Source: Riemerella anatipestifer (lineage in GTDB: Bacteria > Bacteroidota > Bacteroidia > Flavobacteriales > Weeksellaceae). From it: DNA of 64,000 bases. The stretch covers positions 2,480,001-2,544,000 of the forward strand of contig NZ_CP142016.1 of NCBI RefSeq assembly GCF_035666175.1, written 5' to 3'. Shown in pieces: positions 8,314-16,050 of the stretch (its first letter is position 1; each line of letters starts with the position of its first letter). The position numbers and the translations under genes were made by a program. A model generated the notes under the pieces. That model worked only from the letters and a program-made list of their open reading frames with translations, was not told where the DNA came from and made no database searches.

Positions 8314-8867
8314 TTAGTTTTTTATTATTCCATTTTCAAATTCAAATTTTTGAATTGTATCCGTTTCATTTTCTATATCATGAAAAAGCATTATTCCACT
8401 ACCGTCGATAATTTTTCCGCAATTCATTTCATTTCCTTTTTTATCATAGCAGGATTTTATTTTCATTAGTCTTCCGCTAGCATAAAATCGTTCAGTATAT
8501 AATTTTCCGTTTTTATGAAACCATTTCCATAATCCATTCTGCTTATTATCTATTATTTGCCCTTTTCCCATAAATTCCCCGCTATCAAAATAATAATTCC
8601 ATATTCCATTTTGTTTATCGTCAATATATTTGCCTTTTTGATGCAATTTTCTATTTGAATAAAAATATTTCCATTTTCCATTTTTTTTATCCTGAGAAAA
8701 ATTTCCAATGGAATTTAAATTCCCATTCTTAAAGGAAGTCCATTTCCCTTGTCTCATATTGTTCTTTAAATGCCCTTTTCCTTGTTGTCCATTTTCAGTT
8801 ATGGTTGTTTTTAAGCAGAGCAAGAGGTTATAAAAAAAATGATTGATAAGGTTAATATTTCCTTCAT
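8314..8867 (-). pseudogene. MORN-repeat lipoprotein with frameshift after the signal peptide
   Basis: The downstream frame (from about 8823) encodes four MORN-like repeats of the form GxWxxFxxxGxLxxxGxF, as in YwqK-type surface or immunity-like proteins. It has no good start of its own. In a different frame, ATG 8867 encodes a textbook lipoprotein signal peptide (MKEILTLSIIFFITSCSA) with a TSC lipobox, then a stop at 8811-8813. Insertion of one base near that point would fuse the lipobox to KTTITENGQQGKG. A consensus promoter at 8885-8916 serves this ATG. The gene is therefore probably broken by a one-base loss or a slippage event. Function is unknown. Confidence 0.7.
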
Positions 8868-8884
8868 TAATAAAATGTTTGTTA

Positions 8885-8916
8885 CAAAATTACAACTACC
8901 ACCTCTAAATATGCAA
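8885..8916 (-). promoter_or_regulatory. Flavobacterial promoter for the MORN lipoprotein gene
   Basis: On the minus strand TTG (8914-8916) and TAATTTTG (8885-8892) are separated by 21 nt, matching the Bacteroidetes -33/-7 pattern. The -7 element ends 17 nt before ATG 8867. The -33 part lies in the last codons of mgtE, so the genes are transcribed separately. Confidence 0.6.
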
Positions 8917-10254
8917 CATTAGTTTTGCTATGGTAAAGTAAATCAAAACTCCTAAAATATCGTTAGAAGTTGTAATAAATGGACCTGTGGCTATTGCGGG
9001 ATCTATTTTATTTTTATTAAGGAGAATAGGCACTATAGTCCCAATAACAGCAGCCACCAAAATAACCGCCAACAGCGAAACCGAGATAGCAATAGACACC
9101 ATCATATCGTGCCTATTGACAAGCAAATTAAACGAAAGAATGATAACTGATAAAATAACTCCCGATGCTGCGGAAACGCTCACTTCCTTTATCAAGGTTT
9201 TAACGGTGTCTGTACCCAAAGTATTATTAGCTAAACCTTGTACAATAATCGCCGATGCTTGTACTCCAATATTACCTGCCGTTGCGGCTATTAGAGGCAC
9301 AAAAAACATAAGAGCAGGTATCTTTTGGAGGGCATCTTGATTCCCTTGCAGTACCTGCGAACCTATTAAACCACCTACCATACCTATAAAAAGCCATGGT
9401 AAGCGTGCTTTTGTAAGCGAAAAAATGGTATCTGTAGAGTCGACATCTAAGGAGATACCCGATGCTAACTGATAGTCTTTCTCTGCTTCTTCGGTTATGA
9501 AATCAATAACATCATCTATCGTAATACGTCCTACCAGATTGCCTCTAGCATCAACCACAGGAACCTCAAAAAGGTCGTACTTTTGCATAAATCTTGCTAC
9601 TTCCTCAGCCGTATCCGTATCCATCACCGAACGGATTTTAGGATTATAAACCTCCGAAACTTTAGTAGAAGAAGTGGTTGTAAGTAGTTTTTTTAAACTT
9701 AAAAGTCCTAGCAGTTTATCATTATCATCTACTACATAGATAGAATACACCTCATCTAAATCTTCGGCTTGCTTTCTCATCTCTTTGACCGCCAAAATAA
9801 TGGTTAAGTTCTGATTAACCTTCACCATTTCCGTTGCCATAAGACCTCCAGCCTCGTCTTCATCATACCTAAGTAAGTCTACGATACTTTGAGCGTGTTC
9901 TTCGTCATCTAACCTTTGGATAATTTCGGTCTGCTGATGTTCTGGAAGTTCAGAAATAATATCCGCCGCATCGTCAGAATCTATCTCATTGATAATCTCA
10001 TCTGCAATCTCTTGCGAAGAGAGCCCTTTCATAAAGCTCTTTCGCTCGTCTTCATCTATCTCTAAGAGTACTTCTGCAGATTTCTCATTACTCATTAAAT
10101 CGTAGAGAAAATGCTGTTCTTCCTCCTCTAAATCTTCAAATATAGAAGCAATGTCTGGTGCCTCCATTTCGGAAAGCATCAGAGCTACCTCTTTAGCATT
10201 TTTCTCCTTGATGAGATTTTTTATCAGTTCTCTAAGAGCAATGGTTTCAGTCAA
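8905..10254 (-). CDS. mgtE: MgtE-family magnesium channel
   Basis: MgtE is a dimeric inner-membrane Mg2+ channel gated by cytoplasmic Mg2+ sensing. The 449 residues show the full order: a helical N domain with acidic repeats (about 10-130, ending LPEHQQTEIIQRLDDEE), two CBS domains (about 135-255, containing YDEDEAGGLMATEMV and RITIDDVIDFITEEAEKDY), a connecting helix, and five membrane helices (about 285-449, with PALMFFVPLIAATAGNIGVQ forming the pore region). It sits 19 nt after rsmA on the same strand and may be co-transcribed with it. The frame is intact. Confidence 0.95.
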   Translation of the reverse strand: MTETIALRELIKNLIKEKNAKEVALMLSEMEAPDIASIFEDLEEEEQHFLYDLMSNEKSAEVLLEIDEDERKSFMKGLSSQEIADEIINEIDSDDAADIISELPEHQQTEIIQRLDDEEHAQSIVDLLRYDEDEAGGLMATEMVKVNQNLTIILAVKEMRKQAEDLDEVYSIYVVDDNDKLLGLLSLKKLLTTTSSTKVSEVYNPKIRSVMDTDTAEEVARFMQKYDLFEVPVVDARGNLVGRITIDDVIDFITEEAEKDYQLASGISLDVDSTDTIFSLTKARLPWLFIGMVGGLIGSQVLQGNQDALQKIPALMFFVPLIAATAGNIGVQASAIIVQGLANNTLGTDTVKTLIKEVSVSAASGVILSVIILSFNLLVNRHDMMVSIAISVSLLAVILVAAVIGTIVPILLNKNKIDPAIATGPFITTSNDILGVLIYFTIAKLMLHI

Positions 10255-10273
10255 AATAGTCTTTATTTAAAAG

Positions 10274-11062
10274 TTAAACGGCTGATGATTTTAGTGCATT
10301 TTTCCACTCAATAGTAAAGATGATAAAATCTTCTACACTAAGTTCTTCCGCTCGCAAAGTTAAGAAATTATGCGTTAATAAAGCGTCGGGAATATTAAGT
10401 CCTTTAAGAGCGTTACTTAATTTTTTTCGTCTTTGATTAAAGCCTGCTTTTACAATTTGTTTAAATAAAACTTCGTTGCCTTCTAGACCTTTTTTAGGAT
10501 TTCTGGTAAGCCTGATAACTCCAGATTTCACTTTAGGTGGTGGCGTAAAAACATTTTCGCTAACGGTAAAAAGATACTTTACATCATAATACGCCTGAAC
10601 CATTACCGACAGAATCCCATAACTTTTAGTGCGAGGTTCTGCAGAAGTTCTTTCGGCGACTTCTTTTTGGAACATTCCCACCATTTCTGGTATTTGGGCG
10701 TAATTATCTATAATTTTAAATAAAATCTGTGATGAAATATTGTATGGAAAATTCCCTATAACAGAAACCTGTTCCGAATTGAAAATTTCAGCTAGGTTAG
10801 CTTTTAAAAAATCACCTACAAAGTGTTTTTCTTCTAATTTGGGGTAATGTTCTTTAAGGTAAGCAATAGACTCTACATCTATCTCTGCCACAAATATTTC
10901 TGAATTTTTATTAAGAAGATATTTGGTTAAAACTCCCATACCTGGACCTACTTCTAAGACAAAATCCTGAACATCAACCTCTAAAGCTTCTACAATTTTA
11001 GATGCTATGTTTTCATCGTTAAGAAAATGTTGCCCGAGGTGTTTTTTAGCTTTTACTGTCAA
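10274..11062 (-). CDS. rsmA: 16S rRNA (adenine1518/1519-N6)-dimethyltransferase
   Basis: RsmA (KsgA) dimethylates two adjacent adenines in helix 45 of 16S rRNA during 30S maturation. The 262-residue protein starts MTVKAKKHLGQHFLND, the standard family N-terminus. It shows the SAM-binding loop EVGPGMG (37-43) and the catalytic NFPY motif (104-107). The C-terminal domain with FNQRRKKLSNALK is complete. Loss of this enzyme gives kasugamycin resistance in other bacteria. The gene is followed after 19 nt by mgtE and is divergent from ftsX. Confidence 0.97.
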   Translation of the reverse strand: MTVKAKKHLGQHFLNDENIASKIVEALEVDVQDFVLEVGPGMGVLTKYLLNKNSEIFVAEIDVESIAYLKEHYPKLEEKHFVGDFLKANLAEIFNSEQVSVIGNFPYNISSQILFKIIDNYAQIPEMVGMFQKEVAERTSAEPRTKSYGILSVMVQAYYDVKYLFTVSENVFTPPPKVKSGVIRLTRNPKKGLEGNEVLFKQIVKAGFNQRRKKLSNALKGLNIPDALLTHNFLTLRAEELSVEDFIIFTIEWKNALKSSAV

Positions 11063-11162
11063 AATGAAATGATTTTTTTATGATTTTATTAACAATGATT
11101 TTAGTCTTATTGGGAGCAAATTTCGGAAGATTTTTTCTATTTTAGCCGAAAAATTTTATTTA

Positions 11163-12062
11163 ATGGCTAATACAGTAGACGATTTTAACAAAAGAAGGCT
11201 GAGATCCAGCAATATCACGGTAGTTATTAGTATAGCATTAGTTTTGTTTTTGGTAGGGCTTTTTGGTCTTATACTCATCAATGCTCAAAAATATTCAGAC
11301 TATATTAAAGAACAGCTTGTAGTAAATGCTTTTTTTTCCGAAAATTACGATGCTAAGGACTCTCTAAAAATAGCAAAACAGGAGCAAGAGGCTATAAAGA
11401 CGATACAAGCACTTCCTTTTGTTAAAAAAACGACTTTTATCTCAAGACAACAAGCGTCTAAAGAAGCTAAGAAAAGTATGGGGATAGATGCTGATGCTCT
11501 TTTTGAAGAAAATATATTCCCGTCTTCAGTAGAGGTTTCTCTAAAGCCAGATTTCGTAAGCCCTAAAGAAATACAAGGCGTGGTTAAAGAATTAGAAAAA
11601 GTAGATGGCATTGTAGAAGTAAAAAATAACAGCGACTTAATGATTGAGGTTTACAACAACCTGAATAGAATACTCACTTGGATATTAGCATTTTCTTTGG
11701 TATTTTTAATTTTAGCGATTGTACTGATTAACAACTCTATTAGATTAAAAATTTTCTCTAAAAGATTCATTATTAAAACGATGCAACTTGTAGGTGCTAA
11801 GCGTCGTTTCATCCTTAAACCGTTCATCATAGAAGCCGTTATACTAGGACTTATAGGTGCTGTTATTGGGCTTTTAGCACTATTCGGGGTTTGGTACTAC
11901 TTTACTAACCAAATAGGAACTCCGTTTGTACAAGATACTAATCAGTACATACAACTAGTTTTAGTTGTTTTTGGCGTAGGAGTTCTTATCACCGTTCTAA
12001 GTACCATTTTTGCAACTTGGAGATTCCTTAGAACTAATATTGATGATTTATACTATTCTTAG
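11163..12062 (+). CDS. ftsX: Cell division protein FtsX
   Basis: FtsX is the membrane subunit of the FtsEX ABC-type complex, which couples septum formation to peptidoglycan hydrolase activation. The 299-residue protein has a short cytoplasmic N-terminus, one membrane helix (about 20-42), a periplasmic domain (about 43-165) and three C-terminal helices, with the conserved IKTMQLVGAKRRFILKPF loop between helices 2 and 3. ftsE is not next to it, as is common in Bacteroidetes. The DUF3098 gene follows after 3 nt and uppP soon after, an arrangement I know from other flavobacteria. Confidence 0.94.
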   Translation: MANTVDDFNKRRLRSSNITVVISIALVLFLVGLFGLILINAQKYSDYIKEQLVVNAFFSENYDAKDSLKIAKQEQEAIKTIQALPFVKKTTFISRQQASKEAKKSMGIDADALFEENIFPSSVEVSLKPDFVSPKEIQGVVKELEKVDGIVEVKNNSDLMIEVYNNLNRILTWILAFSLVFLILAIVLINNSIRLKIFSKRFIIKTMQLVGAKRRFILKPFIIEAVILGLIGAVIGLLALFGVWYYFTNQIGTPFVQDTNQYIQLVLVVFGVGVLITVLSTIFATWRFLRTNIDDLYYS

Positions 12063-12065
12063 ACT

Positions 12066-12329
12066 ATGACAGAACAAAATAATAAAGCAAACGAAAATAG
12101 TTTTTATTTCAAAAAGGTCAATTATAAGTGGATGCTTATAGGTTTAGTGTGTGTAGTCCTTGGTTTTATCCTTATGATGGGCTCTGGGGCTAACACAACT
12201 CCTGATGGTAAATTTGACCCAAACTATTGGAATGAGGATATTTTTTCTATCAGAAGGATACGCATTGCTCCACTATTAGTTGTTACAGGATTTGTGATAC
12301 AAGTCTATGCTATTTTGAAAAGAAAATAA
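12066..12329 (+). CDS. DUF3098-family small membrane protein
   Basis: This 87-residue protein has two predicted membrane helices (WMLIGLVCVVLGFILMMGSG and LLVVTGFVIQVYAIL) around a loop containing DPNYWNEDIFSIRRIRIAP. That loop and the position directly behind ftsX are typical of DUF3098, a Bacteroidetes family of unknown function. The 3 nt gap implies co-transcription and translational coupling with ftsX. A role near the divisome or cell envelope is plausible only by context. Confidence 0.88.
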   Translation: MTEQNNKANENSFYFKKVNYKWMLIGLVCVVLGFILMMGSGANTTPDGKFDPNYWNEDIFSIRRIRIAPLLVVTGFVIQVYAILKRK

Positions 12330-12353
12330 TCATTTTTTATAATGCAAAAAACT

Positions 12354-12390
12354 AAAGTCAATTGTTTCTATAATGCAATTGACTTTTGCT
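12354..12390 (+). terminator. Hairpin terminator after ftsX-DUF3098
   Basis: An 11 bp perfect stem, AAAGTCAATTG (12354-12364) with CAATTGACTTT (12376-12386), precedes the start of uppP by 20 nt. The T-run is short, so termination may be partial and allow read-through into uppP. Confidence 0.65.
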
Positions 12391-12406
12391 TTAAACTTTT
12401 TAAGTT

Positions 12407-13219
12407 ATGAATTTTTTAGAAGCTATTATTATTGCCATTATTGAAGGTTTAACAGAGTACTTACCAGTTTCCTCTACGGCACATATGATTTTCACAAGTT
12501 CTATATTCGGAATACAAGAAGACGAATTTGTTAAAATGTTTCAAGTATCGATACAGTTGGGGGCAATCCTTGCTGTGGTATTTTTATATTGGAAAAAGTT
12601 TTTCAATTTTCAGAATTTCAACTTTTATATCAAACTCGGTTTTGCTGTGGTTCCAGCATTGGTTTTGGGTTATCTATTTGATGATATGATAGAGTCTGTC
12701 TTAGGAAACCCTATTCCCATCGCCGTAGTTTTAGTTCTAGGTGGCGTGGTTCTTCTATTTATTGATAAAGTATTCAAAACTCCTGAAATACATACAGAAA
12801 AAGAAATCAGTATAAAAAAAGCTATTACCATCGGTTTTTGGCAATGTTTAGCTATGATGCCTGGTACTAGCCGAAGTGCAGCTTCCATTATTGGAGGTAT
12901 GCAACAAAAATTATCTAGAGAGGCTGCTGCTGAGTTTTCTTTCTTTCTAGCTGTACCCACCATGCTTGCTGTTACGGTATATTCTATTTTTGTAAAAAAA
13001 TGGGAATACTTAGGGGTAGAACAAAAAGGCTACGAAATGCTTACACACGGTGATAACCTAAAACTATTTTTAGCGGGTAATCTAGTGGCTTTTGTAGTTG
13101 CTGTGATAGCTATTAAATTTTTTATAGGAGTGATAAAAAAATACGGTTTTAAACCTTGGGGCTGGTATAGAATTATCGTAGGGATAGCATTGCTTGTCTA
13201 TTTCACGGCCGTAAAATAA
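12407..13219 (+). CDS. uppP: Undecaprenyl-diphosphate phosphatase (BacA/UppP)
   Basis: UppP dephosphorylates undecaprenyl pyrophosphate so that the lipid carrier can be reused for peptidoglycan and surface polysaccharide export; overexpression gives bacitracin resistance in other species. The 270-residue integral membrane protein has the two signature sites EGLTEYLPVSSTAH (13-26) and PGTSRSAAS (about 152-160), with the catalytic glutamates and His26. About eight membrane helices are visible. It follows the ftsX unit. Confidence 0.97.
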   Translation: MNFLEAIIIAIIEGLTEYLPVSSTAHMIFTSSIFGIQEDEFVKMFQVSIQLGAILAVVFLYWKKFFNFQNFNFYIKLGFAVVPALVLGYLFDDMIESVLGNPIPIAVVLVLGGVVLLFIDKVFKTPEIHTEKEISIKKAITIGFWQCLAMMPGTSRSAASIIGGMQQKLSREAAAEFSFFLAVPTMLAVTVYSIFVKKWEYLGVEQKGYEMLTHGDNLKLFLAGNLVAFVVAVIAIKFFIGVIKKYGFKPWGWYRIIVGIALLVYFTAVK

Positions 13220-13301
13220 ATCTATTAATATTGAAATATTGATATAATCTCTGAGACATCATTAAACTGAGAAATCAGTAGTGTATAACAGACATTTAGC
13301 C

Positions 13302-13309
13302 TATATTTG
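13302..13309 (+). promoter_or_regulatory. -7 element (TATATTTG) upstream of the zinc-finger gene
   Basis: TATATTTG matches the flavobacterial TAnnTTTG element and lies 34 nt before ATG 13344. I found no good TTTG at the -33 position, so this is a weak call. Confidence 0.4.
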
Positions 13310-13343
13310 TTAAGTTAACAGCTCCACATAAACACCAGTTATA

Positions 13344-13691
13344 ATGAAACAATGTCTAGAATGCAACGAAACAATAGTAGGTAGAGAAGATAAAAAATTT
13401 TGCTCAGATAGTTGCCGAAATTCCTACAACAACCGTATGAATAAAGACCATACCAACCTTATGCGAAATACAAACAATCAACTAAGGAAAAATTACAGGA
13501 TATTATCTGAACTAAATATAGAGGAAAAAACTAAAATCCCTAAAATAAAACTCTTTAACAAAGGATTTAATTTTGACTTAATCACCTCTATCATCAATAC
13601 CCAAAACGGTAAAACCTACTTTTTTGTTTATGACCAAGGCTATCTGCCATTAGACGAAGAGTGGCTTCTTTTGGTAAAAAAGAAACAATAA
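13344..13691 (+). CDS. Small N-terminal zinc-finger protein (DUF2116-like), function unknown
   Basis: The 115-residue protein opens with a four-cysteine zinc finger (CLECNETIVGREDKKFCSDSC, cysteines 4, 7, 21 and 25), followed by an Asn/Lys-rich helical linker and a compact C-terminal domain (LFNKGFNFDLITSIINTQNGKTYFFVYDQGYLPLDEEWLLL). This layout is common in Chryseobacterium-type genomes and resembles the DUF2116 zinc-ribbon group. It is convergent with the tyrosine recombinase gene, with a gap of only 3 nt. Nucleic-acid binding is a guess from the zinc finger. Confidence 0.75.
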   Translation: MKQCLECNETIVGREDKKFCSDSCRNSYNNRMNKDHTNLMRNTNNQLRKNYRILSELNIEEKTKIPKIKLFNKGFNFDLITSIINTQNGKTYFFVYDQGYLPLDEEWLLLVKKKQ

Positions 13692-13694
13692 TCA

Positions 13695-14771
13695 TTACTT
13701 TAAACTATCCAATGGGCTTTTTATTGTCCGCTGATGCTCGGGAGTAACCTGCGTATAGATTTGAGTAGTCTTGATATTATTATGTCCCAAAAACTCCTGT
13801 ATATATCTTATATCTGTCCCCATTTCTAGAAGATGAGTAGCATAGCTGTGTCTTAAACCGTGTATACCTACGGTCTTATTTATACCTGCCTTTCTCATCG
13901 CAGTTTTAAAAACCGACTGAACCGACCTTACAGAATACACTCCGCCATACTGTCCTTCAAATAGATACTTTTTAGGTTTATACTCCCGATAGTAAGCTCT
14001 AAGTTCAGGCAAAATACTTTCAGGCAAAGGTACCATACGATCTTTTTTACCTTTAGCATTCTCAATTCGCACACGCATAGTTTCGCTACATATATCCTCT
14101 AGTTTTAAATTCACAATCTCACTCACTCTCAAGCCCATACCATAGCAAAGTTGTAACATACATCTATGTTTGAGGTTGGTGGTTACTTCAAATATTTTTA
14201 AAATTTGTTTTTTATTTAAACTCTTTGGCAACTGTTTTTTCTTTTTAGGACGAGGAATATCAAAAAACATTTTTTTACGATGTAAGACTTGCTCAAAGTA
14301 AAATTTAATCGCATTGATTCGGCTGTTTATTTCTGCTTCCGAAAGTTTTAAATCCTCAAAACAATAGAGAAAATAAGCCCTTAAGCGTTCTTCGGACAAT
14401 TCATCTACTGAGAAATCTTTTAAGACATAAAGCAGTTGGGCAAACTCTACAGCATAAGTTCTAAGCGTATTTCGGCTGTATCCTTTTAGTTTTAAATGTT
14501 CTTGAAAACGTTCAAAAGCAGGACGATTAACCGCTTTTATTTTTGAAAATACCATTTTGCCAACCAAAGGCTCTTCTGTGATACTAAATAGTTCTCTATA
14601 ATGTTTATTGTTAGGCACATACCAGCTCTTTTGACTAGCCGACCAATGGGCAGTGGTATGTTTTTTAAGAAGGTCAATAAGCTCCTTCTGATACGGAAAA
14701 GAAATCCATATCACATTTTTCTTACGATGTTCTCCAACCTTCGTTTGGTATAAGGAGCTATTCCACTGCAT
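13695..14771 (-). CDS. Tyrosine recombinase/integrase with an extra N-terminal domain
   Basis: This 358-residue site-specific recombinase has the complete catalytic set: Arg215 (GLRVSEI), a lysine in GKKDR (242/243), His304 and Arg307 (HGLRHSY), His330 (LGH) and nucleophile Tyr339 (TQIYTQV). A SAM-like core-binding domain spans about 85-165. An additional N-terminal part (1-75, ending SWYVPNNKHYRELF) is not found in XerC/D. No prophage, relaxase or att repeats surround it, so it is not an obvious integrase of a resident element. It follows the DUF2007 gene by 11 nt and is probably co-transcribed. It might be a chromosomal Xer-like or an integron-integrase-like enzyme. Confidence 0.9.
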   Translation of the reverse strand: MQWNSSLYQTKVGEHRKKNVIWISFPYQKELIDLLKKHTTAHWSASQKSWYVPNNKHYRELFSITEEPLVGKMVFSKIKAVNRPAFERFQEHLKLKGYSRNTLRTYAVEFAQLLYVLKDFSVDELSEERLRAYFLYCFEDLKLSEAEINSRINAIKFYFEQVLHRKKMFFDIPRPKKKKQLPKSLNKKQILKIFEVTTNLKHRCMLQLCYGMGLRVSEIVNLKLEDICSETMRVRIENAKGKKDRMVPLPESILPELRAYYREYKPKKYLFEGQYGGVYSVRSVQSVFKTAMRKAGINKTVGIHGLRHSYATHLLEMGTDIRYIQEFLGHNNIKTTQIYTQVTPEHQRTIKSPLDSLK

Positions 14772-14782
14772 ATCTTTTTAAT

Positions 14783-14986
14783 TTACTCTTCTACCCTATC
14801 CAAAATCTCTCTTGCTTGGTCTGCCAAACTCTCATCTACTACAAGGATATAGTTTTGGTTTACAGGCATTACAGCTACATTATTAACATACTCATTTTTA
14901 ATATAGCTTTCTATACCTTCAGATAAAAGTTTAGACTTCATAATCTCTACTTCGTATAGAAATCCTGAGTCAAATATTTTTACCAT
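14783..14986 (-). CDS. DUF2007-family small protein
   Basis: This 67-residue protein fits DUF2007 (putative signal-transducing protein): an extended N-terminus (MVKIFDSGFLYEVEIMKSKL), the stretch LLSEGIESYIKN, and a beta-alpha C-terminus (YILVVDESLADQAREIL). I chose ATG 14986; a frame extension to 15007 crosses the region next to the promoter element and adds a non-family N-terminus. The function of the family is unknown. IS copy 2 has landed 36 nt upstream. Confidence 0.82.
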   Translation of the reverse strand: MVKIFDSGFLYEVEIMKSKLLSEGIESYIKNEYVNNVAVMPVNQNYILVVDESLADQAREILDRVEE

Positions 14987-15004
14987 AACCAAATTTATTT
15001 TATT

Positions 15005-15012
15005 CAAATATA
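15005..15012 (-). promoter_or_regulatory. -7 element (TATATTTG) of the DUF2007-recombinase unit, next to IS copy 2
   Basis: On the minus strand TATATTTG lies 18 nt upstream of ATG 14986. IS copy 2 begins at 15023, only 10 nt further upstream, so whatever lay at the -33 position has been replaced by IS sequence, which offers no TTG at the right distance. Confidence 0.5.
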
Positions 15013-15022
15013 ATAATTTTAA

Positions 15023-16002
15023 ACCCGTTGTGCATTATGAAATGAAAAAAACAAGAGTTGTTTATTAGACTGAAAATCAGTATATTGTTTTTGCTATAAA
15101 ACGGTATAAATGAACAACATAGAGCAAATATATGAAAGAATTTTGGAAGTTTTAGGACTTTTTTCAGAAAATCAACTGATTAGTTATCAGAGAAGAACAC
15201 CTAAAATGAGCGATTTAGAAGTCATAAGTCTTAATATTACTGCTGAATACTTGAGTATTGATAGCGAATTACAGTTATTTAGAAAATTGCCAAACTCTCT
15301 GATAAACAAAATTGAAAGAAGTGTTTACAATAAGCGAAAACGAAGACTATCCCTACAAACAGAGCAAATTAGACAGCGTATTTCGATGGAGTTCAATGAG
15401 TTTGAAGATATTTTTATCGTTGATAGCATGCCAATGAAAGTTTGTGAAAACGCTCGTTCTACTCGTTCAAAAATTTGTAAAGAGCAATCCTATTCTTCAC
15501 CAACATATGGTTATTGTGCTTCACAGAAATTATATTTCTATGGCTATAAACTACACGCAGTATGTTCTTTAAATGGTGTGATTAAGAATTTTGATATAAG
15601 CCCTGCATCCGTTCACGACATCCACTATTTAAAAGATATTGGTGAGCAAATGCGAAACTGTACTTTAATTGGAGATAGAGGCTATTTATCAGCAAAAGTT
15701 CAAATAGATTTATTTAACTATGCTAATATTAAATTAGATACACCAATGAGAAGTAATCAGAAAGATTATATTCCTCAATTTTCATTGTACAAGAAAAAGC
15801 GAAAACGAATTGAGACATTTTTCTCTCAACTTTGCGACCAATTTATGATTAAAAGAAACTATGCTAAAACTTTTGAAGGCTTTAAAACAAGGATAATCAG
15901 TAAAATAACCGCCGCAACGGTTATTCAATATATCAATAAATTTATCTTCCAAAGAAAATTAAATCATCTAAAAATCAGTATTATTTAAAATGCACAACGA
16001 GT
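15023..16002 (+). mobile_element. IS982-family insertion sequence, ISRa1-like, copy 2
   Basis: This 980 bp copy has the same ends as copy 1 and is flanked by a 9 bp duplication, TAATTTTAA (15014-15022 and 16003-16011), showing simple insertion. It separates the divergent DUF2007 gene and the acyl-CoA dehydrogenase gene. Its transposase points toward the dehydrogenase, so read-through into that operon is possible. Confidence 0.95.
15110..15988 (+). CDS. IS982-family transposase (copy 2)
   Basis: The 292-residue protein is identical to that of copy 1, with the DDE triad intact. At DNA level it differs by a few silent changes (for example GAAAACGC here against GAAAATGC in copy 1), so the copies diverged slightly or arrived separately. 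Confidence 0.96.
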   Translation: MNNIEQIYERILEVLGLFSENQLISYQRRTPKMSDLEVISLNITAEYLSIDSELQLFRKLPNSLINKIERSVYNKRKRRLSLQTEQIRQRISMEFNEFEDIFIVDSMPMKVCENARSTRSKICKEQSYSSPTYGYCASQKLYFYGYKLHAVCSLNGVIKNFDISPASVHDIHYLKDIGEQMRNCTLIGDRGYLSAKVQIDLFNYANIKLDTPMRSNQKDYIPQFSLYKKKRKRIETFFSQLCDQFMIKRNYAKTFEGFKTRIISKITAATVIQYINKFIFQRKLNHLKISII

Positions 16003-16050
16003 TAATTTTAACTATATTAGTAGCGTTTAAATCAACCTTATCACATTAGT

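Noticed and set aside
13344..14986. Prophage or integrative element around the tyrosine recombinase
   Set aside because: Neighbouring genes are chromosomal, no phage or conjugation genes are present, and no direct repeats bracket the region.
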